Source: Tetracladium setigerum
Lineage: Eukaryota; Ascomycota; Leotiomycetes; Helotiales
DNA length: 64,000 nucleotides
Reading direction: 5' to 3'
Assembly: GCA_031472005.1 (NCBI GenBank)
Contig: PZJY01000006.1
Span: forward strand, 2,542,001-2,606,000
In this document: positions 46,636 to 58,400 of the stretch, piece after piece
Layout: every line of letters begins with the position of its first letter
How positions within the stretch are numbered: the stretch's first letter is position 1
Translations under genes and position numbers: made by a program
The notes under the pieces: model-generated
The model's input: the letters and a program-made list of their open reading frames with translations, nothing else
What the model was told of the DNA's origin: nothing
Database searches by the model: none

Positions 46636-48217
46636 GTGGTAGTATTGTCTGTCGTCGTCCTCTTTTTTCGTCTTGTGTTCAAAAAGGAGGATAGATGGGT
46701 TACTGCTGTTCTAACTGAGTCTTGCGGGAGGGAGAGAGGTGGGGGAGTGAGGTGGGGTGATGAGATGATGGGAAAGGGAATCTCTGTGAGAGATGGCCGA
46801 ATTGAAAGAATGGGAGAATTAAGAAGAATTCCAAAATCAGTTCATTCCCAACCCATCAGACATCCCATTCGAAAAATGCAACAGAGAAAGATGCATCAGA
46901 CATCAGCAGAGCATTTTCGCAATCCAGAACGCAAATGCAGAAGGAAGGGAAGGTTGAAGAGAGAGAGGGAAGGAGGAGGAAGTTATGAAGAGAGGAGAGG
47001 AAGGAAGGAAGTCGCATTCAGCATTGCACAAATGTTTTCATTTTTTTTTTTATGATACCACACACACCAAAACTAAACATGTTTCCTTTTTTGTCGTTTT
47101 CTTTAGGTTTTTGTTGTAAAGAATGGGGAGGGAAGATGACGGGAGGGGGAAAGAGGAGGTGAAGGGATGAGAGGGGGGGCGAGTGTATTTGTGAGGTGAG
47201 GAGGGGGGGCTTTTCTTTTTGTGGTGTTTTTTTGTGTAATAGAAGAGTGTGAGAATGATAGGAATAGGAATGAATAAGAATGAAAAGAATCAAAGAATGA
47301 TTAAGAATGAAAATCAAGAATAAATAAAGGATTGAGAGTGAGTGTGAGGAGGCAGAGACGGGTTAGGAATAAGAGAGGGGAGGGGAGGATTAAGATGCGA
47401 GTGGAAGAGGATGTACTGTACCTAGATGTATTAATTTGTAATTGAAATTAACATTGAAATTATAAATTATGGGATAGATGTGTACCAAGGTTTATATAAG
47501 AGTATTAAGGAGATATCAAATAGGGAGATAGGGAGATGGGGGAGATAGTTTATGATTGGATGGGAGGGAAGGTAGGGTATTGTGAACTCCGGATTTCACT
47601 TTGTGGTTGCTTACGTGTAATGTAATCCTTGTTTCTGCCACGATAACTTCCCGCTCTGCTTCTTGTAGCTGAGAGCGCTTTGCAATCTATTGGTAGACAT
47701 ACGAGAGAGCCTACAATTTAGTCGGCACTTCACAGAGGAGGTTTGGGTTGAGTTAACCGAGATTGATGACTGAGCCTTGAGATCATGCTGCACGTACCCG
47801 CTTCTTTTGGGGCGAAAATATGGTTAAATTCAGCCCCCTCAGAATTGTGAGGACTTTTCATTTGAAAGATTTTGATTTGACCAACTCTGCAAATCTTCCA
47901 TATAGATTGTCAAATAAGGTTTTATGTGCTGGTCAAAATCAATGTACAAGGTGTCATCATTGACGCCGGTAAGAATGTTATCAGACCGGCCGAGAAGAAG
48001 TATATAAACGGTGACTTTCACCCTCAAATCAGAAGTCTCAACTTCGACAGTTCTTTCAAGCTAACCCTCACACAATTTATTCGCAATCCTGCGTTAGCAT
48101 CTCAAAGCAGCTTTCATATCCTTTTCTTGTAAGCCTATCTAATCGAATGTCTGACAAAACCATTTTTGGCCAATGTAACTAATATTTAGTTAGTTAGACC
48201 AACATTTATTGGTTACC
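46636..48217. other. Intergenic region, about 1.6 kb, strongly purine-rich on the plus strand
   Basis: From about 46720 to 47400 the plus strand is dominated by G and A (GGGAGGGAAG-type words) broken by a T run at 47040-47051. No gene. ORFs here are artefacts of the biased composition. A TATATAAA element before the next gene is listed separately. Confidence 0.45.
48001..48008 (+). promoter_or_regulatory. TATA-like element of the second secreted-protein gene
   Basis: TATATAAA about 210 bases before the ATG at 48218, followed by a leader with CT-rich and CAA-rich words. Spacing is long but acceptable for fungi; inferred. Confidence 0.3.
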
Positions 48218-48752
48218 ATGAAGTTCTCTACCTCCCAACTTTTTCTCGGCGCTGCGGCATTCAGTCTCGTCTCTAGTGCTGCTGTTCCTCAGCCGGATAC
48301 AAAGGCGACTTTTGAGGCCCTCGTAGCACGAGCAGAAATTACTGAGCTCGCGAAGAGACAGGACAATGGAGCATATTGCTGGCAAGCGCGAGATCCCTAT
48401 CGTTCATACTTCTTGCTTCTTACATGGTTAGTTCAACAAGAAGAATGCAAACTTTCTTCCATCGTCGTTGCCAGTCAAGCTGATATTGTGCTGTCTTAGG
48501 GGAGAATGGGACCAAGACTGGGGTCAAGGTCTCTGGGATTATCTCAGAATGAATTGTGGATTATTTGATCTACGTGACTGGTCGTTCGAATTCAAGCAGG
48601 GTGTGCCGCCAACTGACGGTCTGGCAAAGTTTTCGGCGTCTCGCGCATTGGTTGGTGAACACTGTGTGGAGGATGCGGTCTGGTCTGCGAGCAATGCCAA
48701 AGGAGGTGCTATTTGGGGCATGAATTGCAATGATTCGGGAAAGTGGTGGTAG
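48218..48752 (+). CDS. Small secreted tryptophan-rich protein with Kex2-type site
   Basis: Two exons, 48218-48426 and 48500-48752, 153 residues. The ATG at 48218 opens a signal peptide (MKFSTSQLFLGAAAFSLVSS). A short propeptide ends LAKRQDNG, a candidate Kex2 site. The mature part carries four cysteines (YCWQ, MNCGLF, EHCVED, MNCNDS) and seven or more tryptophans. The intron starts GTTAGT, splits a TGG codon and ends CTTAG, joining LLLTW to GEWDQDWGQGLW in frame. Length, signal and cysteines are those of candidate fungal effectors or secreted antimicrobial proteins. I do not recognise the family, and it is not evidently a paralogue of the 15636-16172 protein. Confidence 0.7.
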
Positions 48753-49836
48753 AATAGGACTCGTGTAGATGATTTGGTCGAGTTTCATCTCTCAAGCTTA
48801 GTGAAGCCTTCGTAGATTGAAGTCCACGCAATATTGATAAATATTTGGTTTCTCTGTGGTCTGATTCACAGGCTCTGGTGCTGAAATATACAGTGTCTCG
48901 GCGTACATTATGTACTGTGCTGTGCCCTGGTCGGGCCGTCCTGCCAAGCTAATACGCGAACATGATAAACAAACATCAGCTGGACTGACGACCTTACTTA
49001 TAACACTAATTAGCCACTCCCATCAGATGCTCACGTGTTGTGCAAGAAATGAACGTTATTAAACTTCAGTCATATACGCCTATTATTGGTTGGATAAGAG
49101 AATTGAGGCTAAATCAACTGCATCGAAGTGCACAATCGAGCAGCAGAAAGGAAGTAGAAAGACCTTCAAGTAACCGCTCAATTGGTTCTTCATACCAAGT
49201 CACAATATTCCTTCAATGCAGTGATTTGACTACAGTTTCTTTGTTTGCAAACTGTGGCGTTGTGTGTGTTGTGGGCACTGACTTCTCTGCTGCCCAGGGT
49301 CTCGGCCATGACCAGCAACCTGCCATATTCTGTCCAGCCCATTTCTTTATTCCACAGCGAAAGGTGGTACTGGCTAAGATATGCTCTGATTTTTTAGCGA
49401 CAACAGTTCTCTGGAGCTTGTTGAATCTGGTGGACTTGGTACTGGGAATGGGAACGAGGATCACCTTGCCATTGTTTCGGTATTTGTGGCATGATTCTTG
49501 TGCGAGGACATTGAGTAGACCAGGAATCTCTCTAGCTTTCTTGCAGATTAGGTGTGTGTGGTCTTAATATTTTGTCAAATTTGTGAGCTTTTGGTTGTGA
49601 TGTTGATATTGGTATGTATGGTGATGGAGTCGTGGAGAGGGGCATTGACGAGGGAGGATGGGATATGTTATTTATGGAAGGTCGCCGTTGCCTGCCAAAA
49701 TAGTTGAGGCCAATTGTGAAAGTGTGCTGTAGGCAATTAGGGATTTAGAATATAGCATGAAGCTGGGTTTACCAGTGAAGCAAAACTGTAGTCTGTGGAA
49801 AAAGGAGTTTGCGCTTACATCGATTTGATAGGAATA
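48753..49836. other. Intergenic region, about 1.1 kb
   Basis: Two overlapping opposite ORFs (49040-49567 plus, 49213-49464 minus) have no domain or signal I can name. The minus one contains protein-like words such as KWAGQNMAGCWSW but lacks a credible start. Nothing else recognised. Confidence 0.35.
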
Positions 49837-52272
49837 ATGGGACTGATTGTATCTGCCTGTGCAAGTGAAAGTTCTTTCTCGAAGCTTCTCTTAGAAGGTG
49901 AACAAGAACTCATATCAGCGCGAATAAACCGCGCTAGTCTTTCGGTTAAACAATTCTCCACCGGTCTCCCCCACAACAACAACCATCCGCCTCTCGAAAA
50001 AAACAACCACGACCGAAAACAACAACTACATCTGATGCCCCCAAAACCAACGATAAAACTGCCGCGAAACTCAAGAACTGTCTTTCAGCAGTCTTTGTAA
50101 ACTCGCTTGGTTCACCAATTAAGCGTGCCGACAAGTTCTGTAAGTTTCCCTCTTCTCCTCGAAGCTTTACCTCGTCTTTGGTCTCAACCTCTCGACCGAT
50201 CTCTCTCCCTTGAAAAGATTCAATCAAATCTCTTTCTGACACTACCCGACCAACCCTCCCTTCCCTCTTCACACTGCACTTTCTCTCGACCAGCTCCAAC
50301 TTCTTTGCACAAGCACTGACTAACTCGTCTTCTTTCACTCGATAGCTGTTCCCACAGTCAATCAAAGACCTTCTCTCCGTTCGTCAGACTACCTGAAGAT
50401 CCTCATGTCGGGTCAAAACATCACTCAGCTCAAGGCAACCCCAGGTGACGAAACCATTGACAAGATGGATTTTATTCAACCTGTCACATTGAGATTCATT
50501 GGCAGAGAGGGCTTGAGAACCGTATCTACCACCATTACCAGTCGATCTAAGGATGTCACTGGCGAGGCTGTCTCAAAGGGAGATACGCTCATTAGAGTTA
50601 AATCTTCTACTGCTTCTCCTCCTGGTCGCCATACTTCTGGCTTCACATACTCTGATGATCCCTTCGTCATTGTATTCAAGGCTGAGCAACAACAAGAGGA
50701 GTCTGAGAATGACAAGGGTGAGAAATTCGAGGCTATCAACTCCAACCTTGCTGATTTAGTTTTAGTTCTTGGTCACGGAATCCAGGAGACTGCTACAAAT
50801 GTTCGCATTGTAGACTCACCTACTCTCGTCTTACCAGCCATCGGTGGTTTCGATTTTGGTTTCGGTCAAAACTCCAACCAAAATACCGCAGCTGTCTCAC
50901 AGGCAGTTGATCAATCTTCTTACACTGTTCCTGCAGGCAAGTATCTTATTCCATTTCCTCATCCTCCTCCCTCTTCTCCTCGGTGAACACCTCGTACATT
51001 CGCGTGCTAACTTCCACCTTACAACAGATCCTCAAGGTGAACAGACTCAAGAGTCTCACCGAGATCTTGTAGCCGCAGCTATTGCGTACTCATTCAGTCG
51101 CTTTTCTCGCTCTGTTGGTGCAGGCAAGTTTCTTATTTCTCCTCTTCTTTCTCTTCCTCCTCCTCTATAAACACTTCATACATCCACGGGCTAGTTTACA
51201 ACTACTAACAGACCTTCAAGACAACCTGAAACTCAACCTTTCCGTCTATCTTGCAAGCAAGTCTCCTCCTCCTCTGATACACTTCGTGCATCCTCGTACT
51301 AACCTCCACCTTCCAATAGTTCCTGTAGGCGAAGAGGATTTCAGCATCACCAAGTTCCTTGTCTCCGTGTTCCGCGTGCAGAACAAGTTGGCCATCATCT
51401 TCCATCGTGCTGTCACCCAAGGCCAAACCAACAATCTCGCCTCGCTCGACCGCACCGGCAGAGAAGCCAGATACCGCACAGCACTTCTCCTCAGACAGAC
51501 TCAAATAATCGTAAACGCTCTCACCTCAACCCTCAGCCAACGCGAAGGCCGCTACGAAGACTTAGCCGACGCTCTTGCAAGCGCCCTCCGCTCTGCCGAG
51601 GAACTTAAGCGCACTCTACAAGGCATGGCAGGCAGACCAGGTGGTCACGGCATGCCTGGCCTCATGGGAGTTCTCGATGAGTTCATTGACAATCGATCTG
51701 AGATTGATATGCTTCAGGGAGAGGCACAACGACTAAGTGCTCGTCTATATGCCGCCGCCGCTTCTGAGCATAATTACCGCGATCGAATTCGTGAAATTCG
51801 AAACATTACACGCCAAGTCATTCACCTTCAAGGCCTACTCGATTATCGAGAGAATTATGAAGTTTTCCTCGCAGAGGAGGCAATGGAAGCTGCGTTGGCA
51901 CTGGCTGATCGAATCATGGTTGAGGGCGATCCCGAGGGTCTCATTCAAGGTTTCATCCCAGCTGCTGTTCAAGGTCCGGTCCAAGGTCTCGGTCCAGCTC
52001 TTGGTCTGCCTCAAGCTCACGAGCCTGTTGGCCCTTACCAACAAAATAATCTATGGGTCCCAATCGAAGTAGTCAGCGACGAGCTTAAAAACCTCAAGGC
52101 TGATAAGTCCGTTAAGACCGGCGCCAATCGATTGACCAAATGGCTCGGCAAGAAGGTCAAAGGCGTGTTCTCCAAGAACGGTCAACCAATCTCTTCTGAG
52201 GAAGATGGTCTCCCACTTCTTAAGGAACATGGTGGACGTCGACCAGCCCCGGGCTTCTGCAATGTCATGTGA
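49837..52272 (+). CDS. Unknown protein with three related GC-AG introns and a C-terminal CaaX-like box
   Basis: Model: 49837-50139, 50346-50936, 51028-51123, 51212-51256, 51320-52272; 662 residues if one C is added to the run 49968-49972 (QFSTGLP to PQQQPSASRKK). A conservative start is the ATG at 50405. The first intron is ordinary GT-AG; the next three all start GCAAGT, are phase 1 and resemble each other. The N-terminal half (LRFIGREGLRTVSTTI, DDPFVIVFKAE) may form a beta-rich domain. The C-terminal half is long and helical (LRSAEELKRTLQGMAG, then RQVIHLQGLLDYRENYEVF), followed by a Q/G/P repeat and a basic stretch (KWLGKKVKGVFSK). It ends in CNVM, a plausible farnesylation box, so membrane attachment is possible. 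I do not recognise the family and can give no function. Confidence 0.7.
50937..51027 (+). repeat. Related intron copy 1 (GC-AG, 91 bases)
   Basis: Starts GCAAGTATCTTATT and ends TGCTAACTTCCACCTTACAACAG-like sequence (its last 20 bases begin TAACTTCC). It aligns over both ends with copies 2 and 3 in the same gene. Exon-side context is GCA G before and ATCCTCAAGG after. Confidence 0.75.
51124..51211 (+). repeat. Related intron copy 2 (GC-AG, 88 bases)
   Basis: Starts GCAAGTTTCTTATTTCTCC, is CT-rich in the middle, and ends AACTACTAACAG. The segment AACACTTCATACATCCACGG corresponds to AACACCTCGTACATTCGCGT in copy 1. Confidence 0.75.
51257..51319 (+). repeat. Related intron copy 3 (GC-AG, 63 bases)
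   Basis: Starts GCAAGTCTCCTCC and ends CTCCACCTTCCAATAG, with ACACTTCGTGCATCCTCG matching the equivalent part of copies 1 and 2. It is shorter because most of the CT-rich part is missing. Its length is a multiple of three and it has no in-frame stop, so retention would add 21 residues without breaking the frame. Confidence 0.75.
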
Positions 52273-55200
52273 AAAGATGGGAGATCGATCTACCAATTGC
52301 TCTTGGCTGACTTGGTTCTTGTGTTTCCACGAGTTCGGTCAAACATGCCGATTGCTATGAGGGATCATTCTTCACACATTAACTGTCATTGACATCATCA
52401 TCGACTCTTTTCATTTCAATGCTGGATTTTGCGGATGGTTTGATTCAATTTCTCTGGGCTTTGCAAGCTTGGGTGGATTGGTCAATCTGCGTTACTGGCG
52501 TGATGGGAGGATGTTTCGATGGTTGTTTTTTTCTTTTTCGCATATGGGCCGCGGGTTGCTTTCTTAGTACTGCTTGATACCCCTGCTATTATTGTTTTTG
52601 GACGTTTTACTATGGCCTGCTGGAGATCTTTGATCATCTGGTGGAGTGGCATGATATGGGCGGCTGAGATTGAAGAAGGCAAGATACAGTACATAACTGC
52701 TAGTTTGCCAACGGAACTGACCTGAATTGAATGAGAAAATAATACTCAAAGCCCTTTCTTGCATTTGTTGTGATTCTTCGCAAATTTGAAAATTATTAAA
52801 ACAGGGTGATATTTGACTATCGTCGATCGGAAGCTCAAGATTCGAGATAAAATGCTGATGATATCTTTGATCCTGAGATCAAATTTCCATTGTGTCAGTG
52901 TCAAGAGTCTTTAAATCCAAGGAATCTAACTAAAACTCTTGCTATATCTACATCGCTAAAAAAAAATCGAGCGACCAGCCCTATCGACACCTTCTCACAA
53001 ATACTCATTTGATCGAGCGGGAACTCAAGTATTTCTTCTAGAAAACTCCAATATATGCTGCCCATCAACCCAAGCCGAATTCATCTTCCCCTCGATCTTC
53101 AATATTGCGATAGCAGCAGCTCTCATAACGCCATATTGGCGTCCTCCTCCCTCAGAGCGTTGCACTCGACGTTCTTATACTTCATCATCTGGCAATAGTA
53201 TTTGTGGATTTGAGAATCGGCACAGCCAAACTGCTTATCCCAAGCAAGATCACTGAGGCCAAGTGGGGGGTTGCCCTTAACATAGTGGAACTTGGTGCGG
53301 ACCTTGAGTTTGGGGGTGGGATCTGGGGGTGGGATCGTAGGAGTAGTCGAGCTTGAAGGGGATGATGCCATCGACCCCATAACATTCACTCCCACCAAAG
53401 AATGATGATATTCCTTGATTGCAGCAAGGATTGAATGTCGAATGAAGTTCAGGGTGGCCAGTCCCACTCAGAGAACGAAGTGAAGGCCAATTTCGTCACC
53501 AGATGCGATTTGGATCGTGTGAACTTTGTACGAGCCATGCGAGAGGGCTCGAGTCAACACAAATTAAAATTCATCTTTTGACGACAGGAGTAGCACCGTT
53601 GCCAGCCATTGGTTTGGGCTACTCCGAGCAACTGTTGGAGACCTGTATCTGCAGGGTAGTCTCCAGTGTAGGAGCGAGATATTCCTACGCCCAGAATGAG
53701 GACAATATTGCCATTGAAATGTCAGTACTGGAGCCACCAGTTGTTTTGCCTCTCGTGGCTCTGCGGACGACTTTAAGTAACCGTTGTGTCGTTGAGTTCT
53801 AAGGTGAGATAAACTCAACCGGTCGAGAACTCGAGGCTTTGTAATGTCGTGAGACGGTGTGAGATGCAGGTTGTCCTGCAGAGGCAGATAATGGTTGGTG
53901 GATGAAAAGGGAGCGAATTGGTGGCTCCGCAAGGAAGCTGATTAAACTTACTGGCCTGGTTGGCACGTAATACTCGACTGGAGATCTACAATCTGTGGAT
54001 TTTGGTATTCGATCCCCAAGTCGAGTATTACGTGCCATAAGAATAGCCCAAGCCGCAAGAATCATGCGAAAGAATTTTCCATGAGTTGAACACTCCCATC
54101 CCACTTCTCGCCTCCCTCGTGTTTAAAACTTCATATATCGCTTCTTTTCCTTCATGATAGAGGGGATTGGAGCGAAGATGCCAATATCTGAATGCGTGCT
54201 ACGTCTGCCATTCATCTCGCTTCTTCGATCACAGAATAGTGAAAACTTTGTTATTTGCATTTACTTCCGTGTCAACACAGTTCTGCAAGTCCACGATTTC
54301 CTCTCTAGCCTTGAAGTTGAAACGTTGGCTATTTTCGGAGATATAAACCAGAGGTGTATTGAGAGCGTGAAGTTGGATTTAAAGTCAACCAAATCAAGAT
54401 TGTGGCAGAATAAAACACTGTGTAAGAGGTCAAAGAAGACGAAAGGATTTCCGGTAGCCCATCATAGAAATCAATTCTAGTGGGGAAGCGGAGTGCATTT
54501 TGTTGTCGTGAAATCCAATTCTGGCTCATTGCAGAGATCTTTCAGCCTGTTGAATACAGAAAAAGGCTTGAAGACTGCAAACTTTTTTGGAGCAAAGAAG
54601 GAATCTCTTGCTGCATCGAGAAGCTCTGATTCTTTCTGTCTATATGATGAAAGGCATCCTGCTTTGAAGAACTTCTCAATGAAGACGCAGTGAGAGTTGT
54701 AAAACGAGCCATCTTGTGGCACAATCTTGTCTTGAAGAATCCCCAAGATCCCATTAGAGTGAATTAGGTAAAGACCTCAAGTTACTTGTGTTGTTGATTT
54801 TCGCTTGATCATCGGAGAAAATAAACGCCGACGACCCTTTCCAGAGGAGGTGGTTGTGATTGTCACTTTGCGCTAGCGACCGAGCCTCATCCTTCTCCCA
54901 CCAAACAACATCTCAAAAGTCAATTGATCATCTGAAGATCGACCCATTCTCTCATAAACAACAGCACGTTCAGAATCCTTCTTCCCGTTGTGTGCAACAA
55001 GACGTTCGAGACAGCATCTTTGTTTGAGGGGTGTTATTGTTCGCGCATCACCTCTTGTCATTCTTCTGCGTTGCGACAACAAGCTCAGGATATCTTTTGA
55101 ACCTCAAAATCCTTCCAGGCTTTCGTGAAATTGTGCAGAGCTCATTGCGCATATATTCGCGGCAACAGCTAGCAGGTCCAAGCTGGTCATTTGATCTGAA

Positions 55201-55452
55201 AGAGGTATTTGCTTACTTGTCATGATTTGGGGTGTCTTTGCTGATTTCGATCCTAGAATCCATCGTCGCTTCATCTGGAGATGAAGTCTAACGCTGAATT
55301 GATCCAAGGTTTCCTGAGTGACCGTAGAACATCCTACTGCACCTGTTGCGAACCATCGTTGCCCCATCTTCCAGGTGGAAGCGGCGAGGATCACCTTCCA
55401 TAGAATTCGAAGTTACCCACACAAGCCCAAAGCTCAAGCGGAAAGTCTCGAC
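52273..55452. other. Intergenic region, about 3.2 kb
   Basis: No gene I can support firmly. A minus-strand frame ending at 53123, with an ATG near 53380, would give about 85 residues including DLAWDKQFGCADSQIHKYYC, which looks protein-like but matches no family I know. An inverted repeat is listed separately. ORFs elsewhere are short and motif-free. The last few hundred bases form the leader of the long gene at 55453. Confidence 0.4.
53962..54036. repeat. Near-perfect inverted repeat, arms of about 20 bases
   Basis: The left arm GGCACGTAATACTCGACTGG (53962-53981) is the reverse complement of CCAAGTCGAGTATTACGTGCC (54016-54036 read from the right) except for one extra A. The loop is about 34 bases. 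It is not next to a supported gene end, so a terminator is unlikely; a hairpin or a short mobile-element relic is possible. Confidence 0.8.
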
Positions 55453-58400
55453 ATGGCGGAGAAACGTAAGTCAATAGAGCCTCCCATCATGTCTCTTTCC
55501 ACCACACCATGTTTCGCGGGCCTTCGACCAACTTGATTCTTCAGAATGCCTGCTAACCAACATGACCATCGCAGCGAGAAGATGGTTCAGCAGTCTGACA
55601 CCCAGATGGGCTCACGATCCTCGAGAGAACTCCCAGAAGAGAAGTAGTGTCCACCGTTTACAAGAAAACGACCCCGAGACCGAGCAGGCTCTGGCCGAAT
55701 ACCTTGGAACAGCAAGCTTGCGCAGCCCTGAGCGCAACAGAAATCGAAGCGAGCTTACTGCACAGAGAGTGAAGACTCGAACCCGAATGCATCGATCCGC
55801 CTATGCTCAAAACGAATCACACAGAGTTACGAAGCGCAACAGTGTATTGGGTAGAAACTGGGAAGTCGGGAGACCTTCAAGGGCCAACTCTGTGAAATCC
55901 CAGAGAGGTCGAAGCAGGGGAGTAGCCATGTTTCCGAGGAACGATTCTGGCAAACCGCGTGACATGTCGAAATTGAGTACCTCTTCCGCCATTACACACT
56001 GGCCAGGTCACTCCCGAAGTGGCAGCGGACCACAGGTTGGAGACTTTACACGGCTTAGCTCTATGTCTGATGAGGCATATAAACATCATTCAGCTAACAG
56101 TAGCAAGTCTGCGAAAGCAAAACTACTGGAAAAGCTGGGGCAGTTTGCCGATGAAGAGGACGACAGGTTTTCGACTGACTACAATTACGAGCCCAAAAAT
56201 GTTGGCAAGCATAACGCCTACGGCAAATCCATTGCATCAATCGATAGCGATGGGTTGCCTCAGATGAGCAAAGCTTTCAGGGGAGTTTTTGGCGAGGATC
56301 GGTCGGCGAAAGAACAAATTCCCGATCTTCCTCCTCTGATGAATTCGGGATTCAGCCAGATGAACAACAATCTTGTCTTCAACACCAATGATATCGCCGC
56401 TTCGAACAAATGCCATCAGTATCGAGTTTCTGAGCAAGAGAGCTCTCTGTTGGAGTCACTGGCTGATTATGAAGCAGAGGACTCTCAACTCGACGACCAG
56501 GAGCTTTCACAGGAAGAAAGTGATGATGAGAGATTTCCCATCACGACGCCAGAAGAGAAAGTGACTGTGGAGCGATACGCAGCTGCTTTTAACAGTTTAA
56601 CAGATTCTGGCGAGATTCAAGAGAACCTTCAACAGAACTCACGGGATCCTCGAGCAATGCTCCATCCTCATGATGCATTCGACCAGACACGTTTGATGGG
56701 AAGCCGCAGCCTGCCTTTGATGGCCCCATCTAGTGTGGCTCTGGAAAATGGGTATGATGAGCAGCAAGACGTTATGCATGATCCGAAGCGCCTTAATACA
56801 CACCGCAATGTGCCCTCACTTGGAAGTTCATCTTCAAAAGAGCGACACGAACAGGGCTTGCTTGTTGCCAGCATCATCGATCCTGTTGTCCGTGACCTGG
56901 CTTTGGCAAAACGTAGACTTCGAGGTCATCAGAACACCCCACCAATTCATCCATCTCAAAGGATAAGTCTTATTGGAAGTGAGGTTGACTTCTTTGCGCC
57001 GCCTCCTGCTGTTTCGTATTCAGCTACGGGAGGAAGTTCCCAAATGCAAGAAAACAATCCACAAGCTCGTGATGGTGTAGTAGAAGAGGAAGGTCACCGC
57101 TATCAAGAGCTGTTTCACCAAGCCGGGGGTAATAGAGGCGACCATGAAGTTTTCAGTCGACACGAACCAAAGTCGTCTAGGAGAGATCTCAATGTGATTA
57201 AGGCGCCTCGACCAACTCTTAATCCAGAATTCAGGTTTCCGATGCCTCCTAGAAACGACGAAATATATGAGCTAGAAGCCGAATTCGTATCAAGATGTGC
57301 AGCTCAGGCTAACGACAAATACATATCTTTTTGCAGCGAGCCTGATGAACAACCAAAAGGCGAGGTTCTTGCTGAGATTGAGAAAGGGGTAAGCTGTGGA
57401 TCAAGTAAGGTACCTGTTGAGAGCAAGACGATGACAAGTCGCGAAGCAAGCGAGGCTTCTGTTGATAGCATAAAGATGATGACTCGTGAGCCAAGTCTTC
57501 CAGCTCAGCAAGACCAGCAAGGCTCATCCAACATCGCTGCTCCCATGGCAAGAACTGGTGGACGAGGTAGGGCTGTTCAACAAAGAATTGCCGCGAAGAA
57601 TGATACGCCACGAATTGCTGGAATCCACAGAGGCCTTCCGGCAGAGAACAATTTCTTCGCAAGAGGCCTACAAAAAGACAGTCCACGAACTTTTGGCAAC
57701 CCAAACAAGCTTGCGAAGCAGAACAAGGCCCCCCCACGAGTTGCTGACGATAAATGGAGTCTTGTGGTAGGAAAGAGCAACTCTTCGACCGGAATCATAC
57801 AGGATGATCGAGAGAAACCACTCAAGCAAAATCCCCGACCGATCAACGCTAGTCGAATACCATCATTTCGAGGGGAGGGTACTGCTAGAGTATACACTCC
57901 ACACGACCATCCTAAGAAAGCTCGAAATATGATCAAAAAGCTGACAGATATGAGTCCCAAGGTCTCCTCAACAGGCCATTCGAATGCCGCAGAGAATGAG
58001 GCTATTCCTATTGATGAAGGTTCTTTGATGAAGATGGCAGAAGCAGTGGTGTTTCAAAATATCGAGCATCTTATCGTTGATGTCAAAGGATTTCCATATG
58101 TGCGCACTCCAATGAACCAGTACACGGATTCAACTGCAGATCCTGAGGAAGTCCGCTTTGATGAGTTGGAGGAGGCTCAGAAAGGTCTGGCAGAAATCAA
58201 TAAAACAACGATCATCCCCAGCATCCAAACAACCCCTGCAAGCGAAGAACGACTCCGACAGAGCTTACAGAACAGAGAAGTCGATGCGAGAAGTACGCCT
58301 AGTCGAGAGAACACAAAATCTTGCCCTGAGATGCATCGTCGGCCGCGAAGAACAACGGTTTGGGAGTACAACGAACCGCCAGATGCAAATCCACCAAGGA

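Noticed and set aside
46720..47400. Purine-rich ORFs after the PIP5K gene
   Set aside because: The repetitive G/A composition keeps frames open without codon structure; they are downstream untranslated or intergenic sequence.
49040..49567. 175-codon plus ORF and an opposite 83-codon ORF
   Set aside because: Neither has a convincing start context, signal peptide or motif; they overlap each other on opposite strands.
53123..53380. 85-codon minus ORF
   Set aside because: It looks mildly protein-like but has no family match I can name and no supporting promoter or splice signals.
53962..54036. Inverted repeat as a transcription terminator
   Set aside because: Hairpin terminators of bacterial type do not apply to fungal genes transcribed by RNA polymerase II, and no gene ends nearby.
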